Assembly: GCA_041395505.1 (NCBI GenBank)
Contig: JAWLAG010000002.1
Span: 687,001 to 751,000 of the forward strand
Length of the DNA: 64,000 nt
DNA from: Steroidobacteraceae bacterium
Lineage (GTDB): Bacteria > Pseudomonadota > Gammaproteobacteria > Steroidobacterales > Steroidobacteraceae
Reading direction: 5' to 3'
Shown: positions 16,820 through 26,098 of the stretch, one piece after another
Position numbering within the stretch: the stretch's first letter is position 1
Layout of the letters: every line of letters starts with the position of its first letter
Program-made: the position numbers and the translations under genes
Notes under the pieces: generated by a model
What the model was told of the DNA's origin: nothing
Databases searched by the model: none
Seen by the model: the letters and a program-made list of their open reading frames with translations, nothing else

Positions 16820-18970
16820 GTGATCCGCATCGACAATGTCGGCGAGTGTGTCGACCAGGTGCTTGCCGCCGTAGGCACGCATATCGTACTCGCGTTGCCG
16901 CTCGGACTCGGCAAGCCCGTACCCTTCGTCAACGAGCTCTACAGGCGTGCGCTGTCGAACCCCGATCTGAAGCTCACCATCCTTACGGCGCTATCGTTGC
17001 GCCGCCCCCAGCCACGCAACGATCTCGAGCGGCGCCTGGTGGAACCCATCCTGCAGCGACTGTATGGCGATTACGAAGAACTCAATTTCCTGCGCGATCG
17101 GCAAAGTGGCGCGTTGCCACCCAATGTCACTGTAATCGAATTCTTCTTCGAACCCGGGTCTGCACTCGGCAACGGCAATGCGCAGCAGAACTATCTCAGC
17201 GCGAACTACACCCACGTAGCGCGCGACCTGCAGGACCGCGGCGTCAATGTGCTCGCCCACCTGGTCGCAAGCCGCGACACGGGCAGCGCGCAGCGATTGT
17301 CGCTTGCCTGCAATCCAGATGTGACCCTGGACCTCCTGCCCTTGCTCGAGCCGCTGCGCGCCGAGGGTCGCCGGGTCGTATTGGTCGCGATGATCCATCC
17401 GCAGATGCCCTACATGGCCGGCAGCGCCGAGCTGCCCGCCGAGAGATTCGATTTCGTGCTGGATGACCCGGCCGCACGACGTGGCCTGTTCTCGGTGCCG
17501 AATCCCGCCCTGCAGACCGTCGATTACGCGATCGGCCTGCATGCGAGCAGCCTCATCCGCGATGGTGGCACGTTGCAGATCGGCATCGGTGAACTCGGCG
17601 ACTCCATCGTCTACGCGCTGTTGCTGCGGCAGCAGAACAATCAGCCCTACCGTGATCTGCTCAAGGCACTCGACGGCCCATCGTGGCGGCAAAGGAGCGA
17701 TCGTATCGGCGGGCGCGACATATTCGACAAGGGCCTGTTCGGCTCGAGCGAGATGCTGGTCGACCAGATGCTCGATCTGATACGCGCCGGCATCATGAGT
17801 CGCAAGGTCTACGACTCGGTGGTGTTGCAGCGGCTTCTTTCGAGCGGCAAGCTGAGTGAACCTTTCGGGAGCGAAATTCTCCCGCTGTTGCTCGAGGCTG
17901 GCGTACCGGCGCGGCTCGATCGCAGGTGGTTCGAGGAACTTCGACGCTACGGCGTGTTCCGCCAGCGCTGCGAATACCGCGACGGACGCGTTCGTTATCC
18001 CGGCAACGACTGGATCGATGCGAACCTGGCGGACGAGGCAGCCTGCCAGGCCATTGCAGCGAGCTGCCTCGGACGAACGTTGCAGAACGGGAAACTCCTG
18101 CATGCGGGCTTTTTCCTCGGCCCGGCCGGCTTCTATGCGGCGCTGAATGATCTGCCGGTCGATGTCCTGACCCAGATCGACATGCGCGGCGTCGGCTACA
18201 TCAACCAGCTCTACGGCGACGATTACGAGCTGCGCGTCCTGCAGCGCGCGGCGGCCCGTTTCGTCAATACGACCATGATGGTGACGCTGCTAGGCGCAGC
18301 CATTTCGGATGGCCTCGATGACGGGCAGGTCGTCAGCGGCGTCGGTGGACAATTCAACTTCGTCGCCATGGGCCATGCGCTCCCCGATGCGCGATCGATC
18401 CTTTGCCTGCGCGCCACGCGCAACAAGAATGGTCGCGTTTCATCGAACGTGCGCTTCGGCTACGGCAGCTGCACCATCCCGCGCCATCTGCGCGATGTCA
18501 TCGTCACCGAATATGGAGTAGCGGACCTGCGCGGCCGCACCGACAGCGAAACCATCGCTGCCATCCTCGACATCAGCGACTCGCGCTTCCAGGACCAACT
18601 CCTGGATGAAGCCAAGCGCGCCGGCAAGATCTCCAGGGATCACCGGATTCCGGACAATCGTCGTGCCAACCTGCCCGAAAGACTCGAACGCGTGCTCGCC
18701 GCGCACCGGGCCCTCGGCCGATTCAGTGAATACCCCTTCGGGAGCGACCTCAATGAACAGGAGATCCTCATTGCCCGCGCGCTGCGGACGATGGCAACCG
18801 CGGCCGCGCGACCGCTCGGCAAGCTGAAGATGCTGGCGGCTGCGGCGCTGCGCCAGCCGCGCGAACGCGAACGCCCCTACCTGCAGCGCATGGGATTCGA
18901 TCAGTCGATGAGCCTGCGCGAGCGTCTGACCGCTCGCGCGCTCGCACGGCAACTGGGCCAGATGCTCTAG
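16820..18970 (+). CDS. Acetyl-CoA hydrolase/transferase family protein
   Basis: A 716-residue protein starting at a GTG. The C-terminal half (about residues 460-610) carries the acetyl-CoA hydrolase/transferase C-terminal domain: SDGLDDGQVVSGVGGQFNFVAMGHALPDARSI, then SSNVRFGYGSCTIPRHLRDVIVTEYGVADLRGRTD. A GIGELGDSIVYALLLRQ segment near residue 257 corresponds to the conserved GIG motif of family I CoA-transferases. It is about 200 residues longer than typical 4-hydroxybutyrate or acetate CoA-transferases because of extra N-terminal and C-terminal regions. Substrate is uncertain. Confidence 0.82.
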   Translation: MIRIDNVGECVDQVLAAVGTHIVLALPLGLGKPVPFVNELYRRALSNPDLKLTILTALSLRRPQPRNDLERRLVEPILQRLYGDYEELNFLRDRQSGALPPNVTVIEFFFEPGSALGNGNAQQNYLSANYTHVARDLQDRGVNVLAHLVASRDTGSAQRLSLACNPDVTLDLLPLLEPLRAEGRRVVLVAMIHPQMPYMAGSAELPAERFDFVLDDPAARRGLFSVPNPALQTVDYAIGLHASSLIRDGGTLQIGIGELGDSIVYALLLRQQNNQPYRDLLKALDGPSWRQRSDRIGGRDIFDKGLFGSSEMLVDQMLDLIRAGIMSRKVYDSVVLQRLLSSGKLSEPFGSEILPLLLEAGVPARLDRRWFEELRRYGVFRQRCEYRDGRVRYPGNDWIDANLADEAACQAIAASCLGRTLQNGKLLHAGFFLGPAGFYAALNDLPVDVLTQIDMRGVGYINQLYGDDYELRVLQRAAARFVNTTMMVTLLGAAISDGLDDGQVVSGVGGQFNFVAMGHALPDARSILCLRATRNKNGRVSSNVRFGYGSCTIPRHLRDVIVTEYGVADLRGRTDSETIAAILDISDSRFQDQLLDEAKRAGKISRDHRIPDNRRANLPERLERVLAAHRALGRFSEYPFGSDLNEQEILIARALRTMATAAARPLGKLKMLAAAALRQPRERERPYLQRMGFDQSMSLRERLTARALARQLGQML

Positions 18971-18973
18971 CGC

Positions 18974-19399
18974 CTAGCGCGCAAACAATTGCGCAGGGTC
19001 CTTGAAGGACTTGAATTCCAGCGCATTGCCCGACGGATCGCGAAGGAAGCAAGTCGCCTGCTCACCGACCAGGCCGGCAAAGCGTATGCCGGGTTCGATG
19101 ACGAAATCGATTCCCGCCTCGCGCAGGCGCTCCACCAGCTGCTGCCATTCGGCGAAGGGCAGCACCACACCGAAATGCGGCACCGGCACCTGCTCGCCAT
19201 CGACCGGGTTGCACTGTGCTCCAGCCTGCACCGAGGCGACGCGATGCGCGACCAGTTGATGGCCGAAGAAATTGAAATCCACCCAGTCCGCCGCGCTGCG
19301 GCCCTCCGCGCACTGCAATAACCCGCCATAGAACGCCCGCGCGGCCTCGAGGTCGTGGACCGGTACAGCCAGATGAAAAGGTGCAGGCAAGTCCGTCAA
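18974..19399 (-). CDS. VOC family protein
   Basis: About 141 residues of a single-module VOC protein. It contains FHLAVPVHDLEAARAFYGGLLQC at the first strand-helix, WVDFNFFGHQLVAHR in the middle and FLRDPSGNALEFKSF at the end. The His in FHLAV and the Glu in LEFKSF are the usual metal ligands. No ATG is available upstream of the domain. I set the start at a TTG at 19399, while a CTG overlapping the preceding stop is an alternative. It directly follows another VOC gene on the same strand. Confidence 0.75.
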   Translation of the reverse strand: MTDLPAPFHLAVPVHDLEAARAFYGGLLQCAEGRSAADWVDFNFFGHQLVAHRVASVQAGAQCNPVDGEQVPVPHFGVVLPFAEWQQLVERLREAGIDFVIEPGIRFAGLVGEQATCFLRDPSGNALEFKSFKDPAQLFAR

Positions 19400-19413
19400 C
19401 CGGGGCGAGGCGG

Positions 19414-19986
19414 TCAGTCTTTCGCGTCGCTCCCGGCCGGGGCGCCGAGGAGCTTGTTGATCTCGACGAAGAATCCGTCCGGGTCCCACACCGCGCTGAA
19501 CATGACATCGATGTGCCCTTTGCCATCGGCGCTCGGGTATTGAATGGGCTTGGGATCACTGAAAACCGTCACGCCCGGAGCCTCGCGAATACGGGTGAAT
19601 CGTGTGTCGAGGTCGGCCGCGTTGATGACCAGGATGGCCTGTCCCGCCTGAGCCTTGGCCAGCGGCGGAACCGGTGGGGCCGGTGTATCGAGCCGCTGCA
19701 TCAGGCCGAGGACACCAATGAAGCGATCGTTTGCGCGCAGCAGCGCAAGCCGGGTAGTCGGCGCCACCGGTCCCCCTTCGGCATCCGGGTTGCCGCCGAG
19801 CAGCTGATCGTAGATGACGGTGAGCCCGAGGGCATCGCGGTAGAACCGCAGCGATTGATCGAGGTCGCGGACAACGAGCGTCGTACGCCGCAGATCGACG
19901 GGGATGCGCTCCCCGGGGGCGACAGGCTCGGCAGAGGCCGCGGCCACGATGAAAAACAAGGCGAGCAGTGCGGCGAGGTATTTCAT
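19414..19986 (-). CDS. Exported VOC family protein
   Basis: A 190-residue VOC protein with a clear Sec signal peptide (MKYLAALLALFFIVAAASAEP). The domain starts RRTTLVVRDLDQSLRFYRDALGL and ends VWDPDGFFVEINKLLG, with the expected metal-binding pattern. Most VOC enzymes are cytoplasmic, so an exported member is uncommon and its substrate is probably periplasmic. It is followed on the same strand by a second VOC gene lacking a signal. The reaction is unknown. Confidence 0.82.
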   Translation of the reverse strand: MKYLAALLALFFIVAAASAEPVAPGERIPVDLRRTTLVVRDLDQSLRFYRDALGLTVIYDQLLGGNPDAEGGPVAPTTRLALLRANDRFIGVLGLMQRLDTPAPPVPPLAKAQAGQAILVINAADLDTRFTRIREAPGVTVFSDPKPIQYPSADGKGHIDVMFSAVWDPDGFFVEINKLLGAPAGSDAKD

Positions 19987-20018
19987 CGCGCCATCCTGCC
20001 ACAGCCGCCTCTTGCGAG

Positions 20019-21989
20019 CTATCCCGCGAGGCGACGCGTCCGGCGGGTGTTGATGTACTGCACCTCGGTTACATCGAAGGCAGGCGCGGCGAGCAGCTTG
20101 CTGCAGGCGCTCGCGGGCGCCGGCCGCGCGAACAGAAAGCCCTGCGCCAGGTCGCAACCCAGTTCGCGCAGTTTCTCGCTTTGCTGCCAGCTCTCCACGC
20201 CTTCGGCGACCACCTGGATCTCGAGATGACGCGCGAGGGTGGTAATGGCACTTACGATGGCGTAGTCGTTCGGATCGGTGACGATATCGCGTACGAAACT
20301 TCGATCGATCTTCAGGCAGTCGACTCGCCAGTGTTGCAGATAGGTAAGACTCGAGTACCCGGTTCCAAAATCGTCGATCGCGATCCGAAACCCACGCTCA
20401 CGCAGCTCCTCGACGACATCATGGCAGGGTTCGCCGCCGCGGGCATCGGGACTGTTGATCATCAGGCCCTCGGTGAGCTCGAGCTGGAATAGACCCGGTG
20501 GCAGGTTGGCGTCGGCGACCGCGCGCGCGAGTTCGCTCGCGAACTCCGGCCGCTTCAATTGCACGGCCGACACGTTGATCGACACGGGCACGAGCTTTGC
20601 GCCTTCGCTGCCCCAGTTGCGCATGTCCGCAAGCACCTGCTGCAGCACGACGGCGCCGATAGGCACGATCAGTCCTGTTTCCTCGGCGACGGGTATGAAA
20701 CGCGCAGCCGAGACGGTACCGCGCTTGGGGTGCTGCCAGCGCAGCAAGGCCTCGAGCCCGATCACGCGGCGTAGCCGCGTGTTGATGATGGGCTGATAGT
20801 GAACGGTGAGCTGATTCATCTTGAGCGCATTGCGAAGTCCCGCCTCGATCGCAACGCGCTCCTTGAGCTTGCGGTCCATGGCCGGGCTGAATGACTGGCA
20901 GTTGTTGCGACCGCTGTCCTTGGCCTGGTACATGGCCGTGTCGGAGTGCTTCAGCAGCGCCACGACGTTGTCGCCATCGCGTGGGTACATGGAAACGCCG
21001 ATGCTCGCCGTCGTCGTGAGCGCATGTCCTTCCACGATGACGGGCGTCGACATGACCCGGTTGATATTCGCTGCCGTCTTGTTGACCAGGTGCATGTCCG
21101 GCAGGTCCGGCATGACGACGACGAACTCGTCGCCACCCATGCGTACGACAGTATCGGTCTCGCGGGTCACCGAGGTGAGCCGCTGCGCCACGGCTTGCAG
21201 AAGCTTGTCACCCACATCATGTCCGCGCGAGTCGTTCACGTGCTTGAAGTGATCGAGATCGATGAACAGGATCGCAAGTCCGCTGCCGGACTGCTGCGCA
21301 TCGCTCAGTGCGCGCGGCAGGTAGTTGGTCAGGTAGAGGCGATTGGGGAGCGAAGTCAATTGGTCGCGGTGCGCGAGGCGATCGAGGCGCTGCTGATTCT
21401 CCACGAGCTGCGTCTCGATCTTCTTGCGCAAGGTGACGTCGCGGATGACCATGGTCGCGAGCGGCCGACGCTTCAACACCGAGCGGCTGACGGTGATTTC
21501 CGTCTCAAGGAGGCTATTGCGTCGGCCGCGCAGCTTTGCGGTTACCGTGGAAGTGGTGCCGGCGAGCAGCTTCTCCAGCAGCTCGCCGCTGTCATCGACG
21601 ATCAGCGCATCGATTTGCAGTTCGCAGAGGTCTTCGTGACGTGCATCGAGACGGCGCGCGGCCGCCGCGTTGACATCGACGATGCGCCGCGTACGCACGT
21701 CGACACCTATGATCAGGTCCTCGGACTGTCCAACGAGCGATTCGTAGCGATGCGATTCGGCGCGCCGCTCGCGTTCGGTACGCAATGCCATGATCCAGAT
21801 CTTGTAGATGACCGCGGCCAATGCGATGACGATGAGCGCCGACGTGCAGGCGGCAATGGCGTTGATCATCTGCCCGCCATTGATGGCATCCTGTCCAATG
21901 CGCCAGGCTGCGGCGATGGCAATCAGCGTCAGCGCACAGGTGACGAAGACGACCTGCCGAGTCCCTGGCAGATACTCATAAAGACGCAT
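20019..21989 (-). CDS. GGDEF-EAL cyclic-di-GMP enzyme with PAS domain
   Basis: A 656-residue membrane protein. Two helices lie in residues 10-75, a PAS domain at about 95-205, GGDEF at about 220-380 and EAL at about 395-640. The cyclase site is intact (RMGGDEFVVVMP) with an RETD I-site five residues before it. The phosphodiesterase domain keeps GLEALLRWQHP, DDFGTGYSS, LKIDRSFVRDI and VVAEGVES, so both activities are possible. The ATG at 21989 was chosen because AGGGA lies just before it. An upstream ATG at 22085 is in frame but less likely. Confidence 0.92.
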   Translation of the reverse strand: MRLYEYLPGTRQVVFVTCALTLIAIAAAWRIGQDAINGGQMINAIAACTSALIVIALAAVIYKIWIMALRTERERRAESHRYESLVGQSEDLIIGVDVRTRRIVDVNAAAARRLDARHEDLCELQIDALIVDDSGELLEKLLAGTTSTVTAKLRGRRNSLLETEITVSRSVLKRRPLATMVIRDVTLRKKIETQLVENQQRLDRLAHRDQLTSLPNRLYLTNYLPRALSDAQQSGSGLAILFIDLDHFKHVNDSRGHDVGDKLLQAVAQRLTSVTRETDTVVRMGGDEFVVVMPDLPDMHLVNKTAANINRVMSTPVIVEGHALTTTASIGVSMYPRDGDNVVALLKHSDTAMYQAKDSGRNNCQSFSPAMDRKLKERVAIEAGLRNALKMNQLTVHYQPIINTRLRRVIGLEALLRWQHPKRGTVSAARFIPVAEETGLIVPIGAVVLQQVLADMRNWGSEGAKLVPVSINVSAVQLKRPEFASELARAVADANLPPGLFQLELTEGLMINSPDARGGEPCHDVVEELRERGFRIAIDDFGTGYSSLTYLQHWRVDCLKIDRSFVRDIVTDPNDYAIVSAITTLARHLEIQVVAEGVESWQQSEKLRELGCDLAQGFLFARPAPASACSKLLAAPAFDVTEVQYINTRRTRRLAG

Positions 21990-22311
21990 TTTCCCTGGCG
22001 TTCCCTCGTCCGACTTCAATGCGCAAACTCCCGGCACTCGGATGCCCGTCGCGGTCGGACCCGAAGTCGCCACGGCAGGACACAAACTTGTTCGAGTCTG
22101 GAGAGGTCGCGGTCAGGCGGCTGCGCGCCATCGCACAGTTTGTTCGGGGCTCACGCGATCCATGTCCACTTTTGCAGGATCAGGCGTATGCGCCGGCACC
22201 ACTGATGAGTCCCCCACGGGTCGGGATTTACCGTAATGTGACTCGTGCCAGCTCCGGTTCAGGCCGGCCACTCGATAATTGACGCCTTCGTCGTTCACAC
22301 CTGGAGTCACC
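21990..22311. other. Divergent intergenic region
   Basis: A 322 bp region separating the GGDEF-EAL gene (minus) from the TIM-barrel-like lipoprotein gene (plus). I see no credible coding sequence or RNA structure. The GATAAT at 22274-22279 resembles a -10 box for the plus-strand gene but lacks a convincing -35. It presumably holds both promoters. Confidence 0.5.
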
Positions 22312-23409
22312 GTGAACCACTCGACGTTCCGACTGAGGGCATGCCTCGCCGCGATTTGCACCCTGCTGGCCGTTGCGGGCTGCGGCGGCGGCAGCGGTGG
22401 GACCGGCTCCTCGACACCAGCGCCGGTAACACGCACCTGGCGCATGGGTTTTGCGCCCATTCCTCCGAGACCTGACGTGAACGAGGTGCTGCGCACCATC
22501 GACGAACTCAGCCTGCGCGCCGAGATCGCGGCTTTGCACGAGGAGCTGCCCTGGGCCGACCTGCTCGCGGGCATGCCGCCTCGCGACATCCTGGCTCGCG
22601 ACAAGGTGGGCCTGGTCGATTACCTGCGCGGCAAGGGCCTCGCGATCTACTTCATGCTCGATTCGACCGACGGGTTGTCACGCGCCGAGGAAGCACCGCA
22701 GCTGCGCGCGCTCGGTCGCAGTCTCACCGAACCCGAAGTGCAGCAGTTGTACCGCGACTATGCCCTGGCTGTTGCCGAGGTCCTGCATCCCGAGTACCTG
22801 GGCCTCGCGGCGGAGACCAACCTGATCCGCGTTGCCGCACCGGCACCGCTCTACGCTGCCGTGCGACAGGTTGCCAATGACGCCGCGGCGGATTTGCGCG
22901 CAGCGGGCGCCCAGGGCCAGTTGTTGTTCAGCATCCAGGTCGATACGGCATGGGGCGCACTCGGCGGCGGCAGTTATGTGGGTGCAGAGACCGACTTCGC
23001 CGATTTCCCTTTCGCTGACGTTGTCGGGTTGTCGTCCTACCCGTATTTTGGTTTCAGCACGCCGGAGGACATCCCGAGCAACTACTACTCGCGTGTGCTG
23101 AACGGTCGCAACCTGCCGGTCATGGTCGTGGAAGGCGGCTGGACCAGCGCCGCGGTAGCCAACGTGCAATCGACTCCGGATCTGCAGGCGCGCTACATCC
23201 GCCGTCAAGCCGCGTTGCTTGATTCGGTGTCTGCACGCGCGCTCATCCAGTTGTTGTTCGTCGACCTCGACCTCGCGCAGTTTCCGCAGCCGGTCCCGGC
23301 CAACCTGCCGTTGTTCGCGCACCTGGGCGTGGTCGACAGCGACTTCATGCCAAAACCGGCACTCGCAGCCTGGGACGAACTCTACGACCGGCCCTATCGC
23401 GCGCCCTGA
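22312..23409 (+). CDS. Exported lipoprotein, probable TIM-barrel glycoside-hydrolase-like protein
   Basis: A 365-residue protein starting at a GTG with GGAG 5 nt upstream. A lipoprotein signal ends in LLAVAGCGGG, followed by a Gly/Ser linker. The body looks like an alpha/beta barrel: YLGLAAETNLI near the middle and MVVEGGWTS later place glutamates where clan GH-A hydrolases have acid/base and nucleophile. VVGLSSYPYFGF lies between them. No named family is certain, and the sugar-hydrolase assignment is inference from spacing and secondary-structure pattern. The last 16 bp overlap the convergent gene. Confidence 0.65.
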   Translation: MNHSTFRLRACLAAICTLLAVAGCGGGSGGTGSSTPAPVTRTWRMGFAPIPPRPDVNEVLRTIDELSLRAEIAALHEELPWADLLAGMPPRDILARDKVGLVDYLRGKGLAIYFMLDSTDGLSRAEEAPQLRALGRSLTEPEVQQLYRDYALAVAEVLHPEYLGLAAETNLIRVAAPAPLYAAVRQVANDAAADLRAAGAQGQLLFSIQVDTAWGALGGGSYVGAETDFADFPFADVVGLSSYPYFGFSTPEDIPSNYYSRVLNGRNLPVMVVEGGWTSAAVANVQSTPDLQARYIRRQAALLDSVSARALIQLLFVDLDLAQFPQPVPANLPLFAHLGVVDSDFMPKPALAAWDELYDRPYRAP

Positions 23410-24107
23410 ATGAGGGGTTCGTCGAGCCTGCGCCAGTTGGGCAGACGCCGCCGGGACTCTGCAAGGGCGGCGCGCGCCGCTTCGTCATCACCCTGCTCTG
23501 CCGACATGCGCGCCAGCCAGTACCACGCTTCACCCTCGCCCCAGCCGCGCCCGCCGGCGACGGCTGGATTGCCGCGAGCGAATTCCTCGGTAGCCGATTT
23601 GACGAGGGCGCGGGCCTTGACCTTGTCGCCGCCAACGAAAGCCGGACGGAAATAAAGTGCCAGCGCATCGACCAGCAGCACGCGCGGATTGGTTGGCGCA
23701 AGCCCGGCAGCTGCTTCGATACGCTTGCCGCTGCGTGAACCATTCCTGATTGCCGACAGGCCACCCTGGCTCGCGAGATAACCGTAGCACGCGGATTCCA
23801 GGGCCAGGGCTTCGGCCGGCAGGGTCTTGCCAGCGCGCCCGGCCGCCTCGACACAGCTCGAACCCCAACGCGTCGCAGCGGATTTGTCGTGCTGCCAGAC
23901 GGCGAGCTGCAAACCCCTGAAGGCGACGAAGGCGCGAGCATATTCGCCAGTACCCGGCGCGGAGCGGAGTTGCTCCTGCAATCGGGCGAGCGCGGCGACA
24001 TCGCGCGCGAAATAAGCGCGATCGATGGCAGCCAGCTCGTCCGACGCACTTCCGGCCACGCCGCAGGACGAGGCGAGCAATACCCACAGTGGCCAGCGTC
24101 CGCTCAT
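23394..24107 (-). CDS. Exported hypothetical protein with helical (TPR-like) repeats
   Basis: A 237-residue protein of unknown function. A short hydrophobic signal (PLWVLLASSCGVAGSASD) includes a Cys that could be a lipid site, though the box is not canonical. The rest is Ala/Leu/Arg-rich with TPR-like helix pairs, e.g. DVAALARLQEQLRSAPGTGEYARAF and AWYWLARMSAEQGDDEAARAALAESRR near the C-terminus. It overlaps the stop of the upstream SDR gene by 4 bp and is likely co-expressed with it. Confidence 0.7.
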   Translation of the reverse strand: MSGRWPLWVLLASSCGVAGSASDELAAIDRAYFARDVAALARLQEQLRSAPGTGEYARAFVAFRGLQLAVWQHDKSAATRWGSSCVEAAGRAGKTLPAEALALESACYGYLASQGGLSAIRNGSRSGKRIEAAAGLAPTNPRVLLVDALALYFRPAFVGGDKVKARALVKSATEEFARGNPAVAGGRGWGEGEAWYWLARMSAEQGDDEAARAALAESRRRLPNWRRLDEPLIQGAR

Positions 24108-25126
24108 GCAAGCGCGGTCGGCAAATAATCGCGCACGAGGTCGGCCGATACGTCCCATAGCCGTCGCGCCATGGCCGCGTCGTCCATGTGTTTGCCGGCC
24201 TGCGGCACGACGGGATTGCAGTTCTCGAAATAAAGGCCACTCGTCGTGGCAAGGGCGGGCGCCGTCGCGACATAACAGGTGGTGGCCGCACCCTCTTCGA
24301 CGGATTTCATGAACGTCCAGCCGATCAGGCTGCCGAGCATGCGCTTCCAGCGCGGGAAATGCCGGCCAAGATTGGTATTGATGATGCCGGGGTGCACGGC
24401 ATTGGCAGTTGCCTGACTGCCGGCGAATCGGCGCGCGAGTTCCAACGCAAGCAATGCGTTGGCGAGCTTCGACTGTCCGTACATGCGGTTGGGTTCGTAG
24501 TCGCGTTCGCCGCTCAAGTTGTCGAATTCGATTCCCGCATCGCTCGCCCAGCGATAGCCCAGGCTGCTGACCATGACCACGCGTCCCTGCGGCGCCGCTC
24601 GCACTGCGTCATACAGATGCCGAACCAGGAGATAGTGACCCAGGTGATTGACGAAGAACTGTCTCTCGATGCCATCGACCTGCTCGAGCCGCGGTAGCGC
24701 CATGATGCCGGCATTGCAGATGAGGATGTCGAGCGCTGGCGCGATCTCTCGTACGGCATCGCCTGCCGCGGCAACGGATTCCAGCTGGCTGAGTTCGAGT
24801 GCGAGTGGCCGCGTGTCGCCGCCGATCTGAATGCAGGCTTCGCGCGATTTCTCGAGTGTGCGGCCACTTGCGATGACCGTCGCGCCGCGCAGTGCAAGCA
24901 CGCGCGCCGTCTCCAGCCCAAGTCCGGAGGTCGCGCCCGTGACCAATGCGGTCTTGCCGGCCAGATCGATTCCCGCGGTCACCTCATCGGCAGTCGAGTC
25001 GCTGCCGAAAGGTCCGACTACCGAACCAGCGGGTCGCTGCACGCCGCGATCATCCGAGCAGGCAACGAGCACGGGTGCGATCGCCGTCGCCATCGCGGCA
25101 TGAACGAATTGGCGTCGTGTCGGCAT
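24104..25126 (-). CDS. Short-chain dehydrogenase/reductase with Tat-type lipoprotein signal
   Basis: A 340-residue SDR. The N-terminus has MPTRRQF followed by a hydrophobic stretch and VLVACSD (Cys23), i.e. a twin-arginine-like signal with a lipobox. The classical SDR core then begins: cofactor motif TGATSGLG (63-70), NAG in ILICNAGIMAL, catalytic Ser in VVMVSSLGYRW and YGQSK for Tyr/Lys. It resembles retinol-dehydrogenase/WW-domain oxidoreductase-like SDRs. Export of a folded, NAD(P)-loaded enzyme would need the Tat pathway. Substrate is unknown. The signal could be decayed, which only experiment can tell. Confidence 0.88.
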   Translation of the reverse strand: MPTRRQFVHAAMATAIAPVLVACSDDRGVQRPAGSVVGPFGSDSTADEVTAGIDLAGKTALVTGATSGLGLETARVLALRGATVIASGRTLEKSREACIQIGGDTRPLALELSQLESVAAAGDAVREIAPALDILICNAGIMALPRLEQVDGIERQFFVNHLGHYLLVRHLYDAVRAAPQGRVVMVSSLGYRWASDAGIEFDNLSGERDYEPNRMYGQSKLANALLALELARRFAGSQATANAVHPGIINTNLGRHFPRWKRMLGSLIGWTFMKSVEEGAATTCYVATAPALATTSGLYFENCNPVVPQAGKHMDDAAMARRLWDVSADLVRDYLPTALA

Positions 25127-25192
25127 GAGGCGATGATGCGACAACTGCCATTTGTCGTCCACAAGCTCAGCACAGCGCGTTACAGTAGCTCC

Positions 25193-26098
25193 ATGTTGAG
25201 CGTGCGCAATCTGGTCAAGCGTTACGGCGGACGTACGGTCGTCGATGACGTCAGCTTCGCCGTGGCGGCGGGCGAGTGCTTTGGGCTGCTCGGTCCAAAT
25301 GGCGCAGGCAAAACCACCACACTGCGCTGCTGCCTCGGTCTTACCACTGCAGATTCGGGCGCTATCACGCTCGCGGAGCAGCCCGTCCCGGCCAATGCCC
25401 GGCTGGCACGCTATCGCGTCGGCGTAGTGCCGCAATTCGACAATCTCGATCCGGATTTCAGCATTACCGAAAATCTCGTGGTGTTCGGCCGCTACTTTGG
25501 TTTGCGTGCCGCGACCGTGCGCAAGCGGGTGCCCGAATTGCTCGAATTCGCCGGTCTCGGTGAGCGCGCGGGAGACAAACTCGACACGCTCTCGGGCGGA
25601 ATGAAGCGACGGCTGACGCTGGCGCGCGCACTGGTGAATGATCCGCAGGTTCTGTTCATGGACGAGCCGACAACAGGCCTCGACCCACAGGCCCGCCATC
25701 TGATCTGGGACCGGCTGAAGGGCCTCAAGAGCGAAGGTCGCACGCTGATCCTGACCACGCACTTCATGGAGGAAGCAGAACGCCTCTGCGATCGTGTCGC
25801 CATACTCGATCAGGGTCGCATCATCGCCCTCGATTCACCGCGCGCGCTGGTTGCGAAGCACGTCGATGCGCAGGTCGTGGAGGTCTATGGCGAAGGCATC
25901 GAGGAGTGGGCTCGCGAGGTGGCACCGCGCTATGCCACACGCGTCGAAACCAGCGGCGAGACTGCGTTCTGTTACTGCAACGATGATCACGCATTGCTCG
26001 AGGCCCTGCACGCGACGCCGCAATTGCGCGCATTGAAGCGCCCCGCGAACCTCGAGGACGTTTTCATCAAACTCACTGGACGGGAAATCCGTGACTGA
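25193..26098 (+). CDS. nodI: ABC transporter ATP-binding protein (NodI/DrrA-like)
   Basis: A 301-residue ABC ATPase. Walker A is GPNGAGKTT (about residues 36-44), the signature is LSGGMKRR, Walker B is VLFMDEPTTGLD and the H-loop is LTTHFMEEAERLCDR. The sequence, including YRVGVVPQFDNLDPDFSITENLVVFGRYFG and the C-terminal DVFIKLTGR end, fits the NodI group of ABC-2 exporters. Its partner permease begins inside its stop codon. The exported substrate (lipo-oligosaccharide in rhizobia) is unknown here. Confidence 0.92.
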   Translation: MLSVRNLVKRYGGRTVVDDVSFAVAAGECFGLLGPNGAGKTTTLRCCLGLTTADSGAITLAEQPVPANARLARYRVGVVPQFDNLDPDFSITENLVVFGRYFGLRAATVRKRVPELLEFAGLGERAGDKLDTLSGGMKRRLTLARALVNDPQVLFMDEPTTGLDPQARHLIWDRLKGLKSEGRTLILTTHFMEEAERLCDRVAILDQGRIIALDSPRALVAKHVDAQVVEVYGEGIEEWAREVAPRYATRVETSGETAFCYCNDDHALLEALHATPQLRALKRPANLEDVFIKLTGREIRD

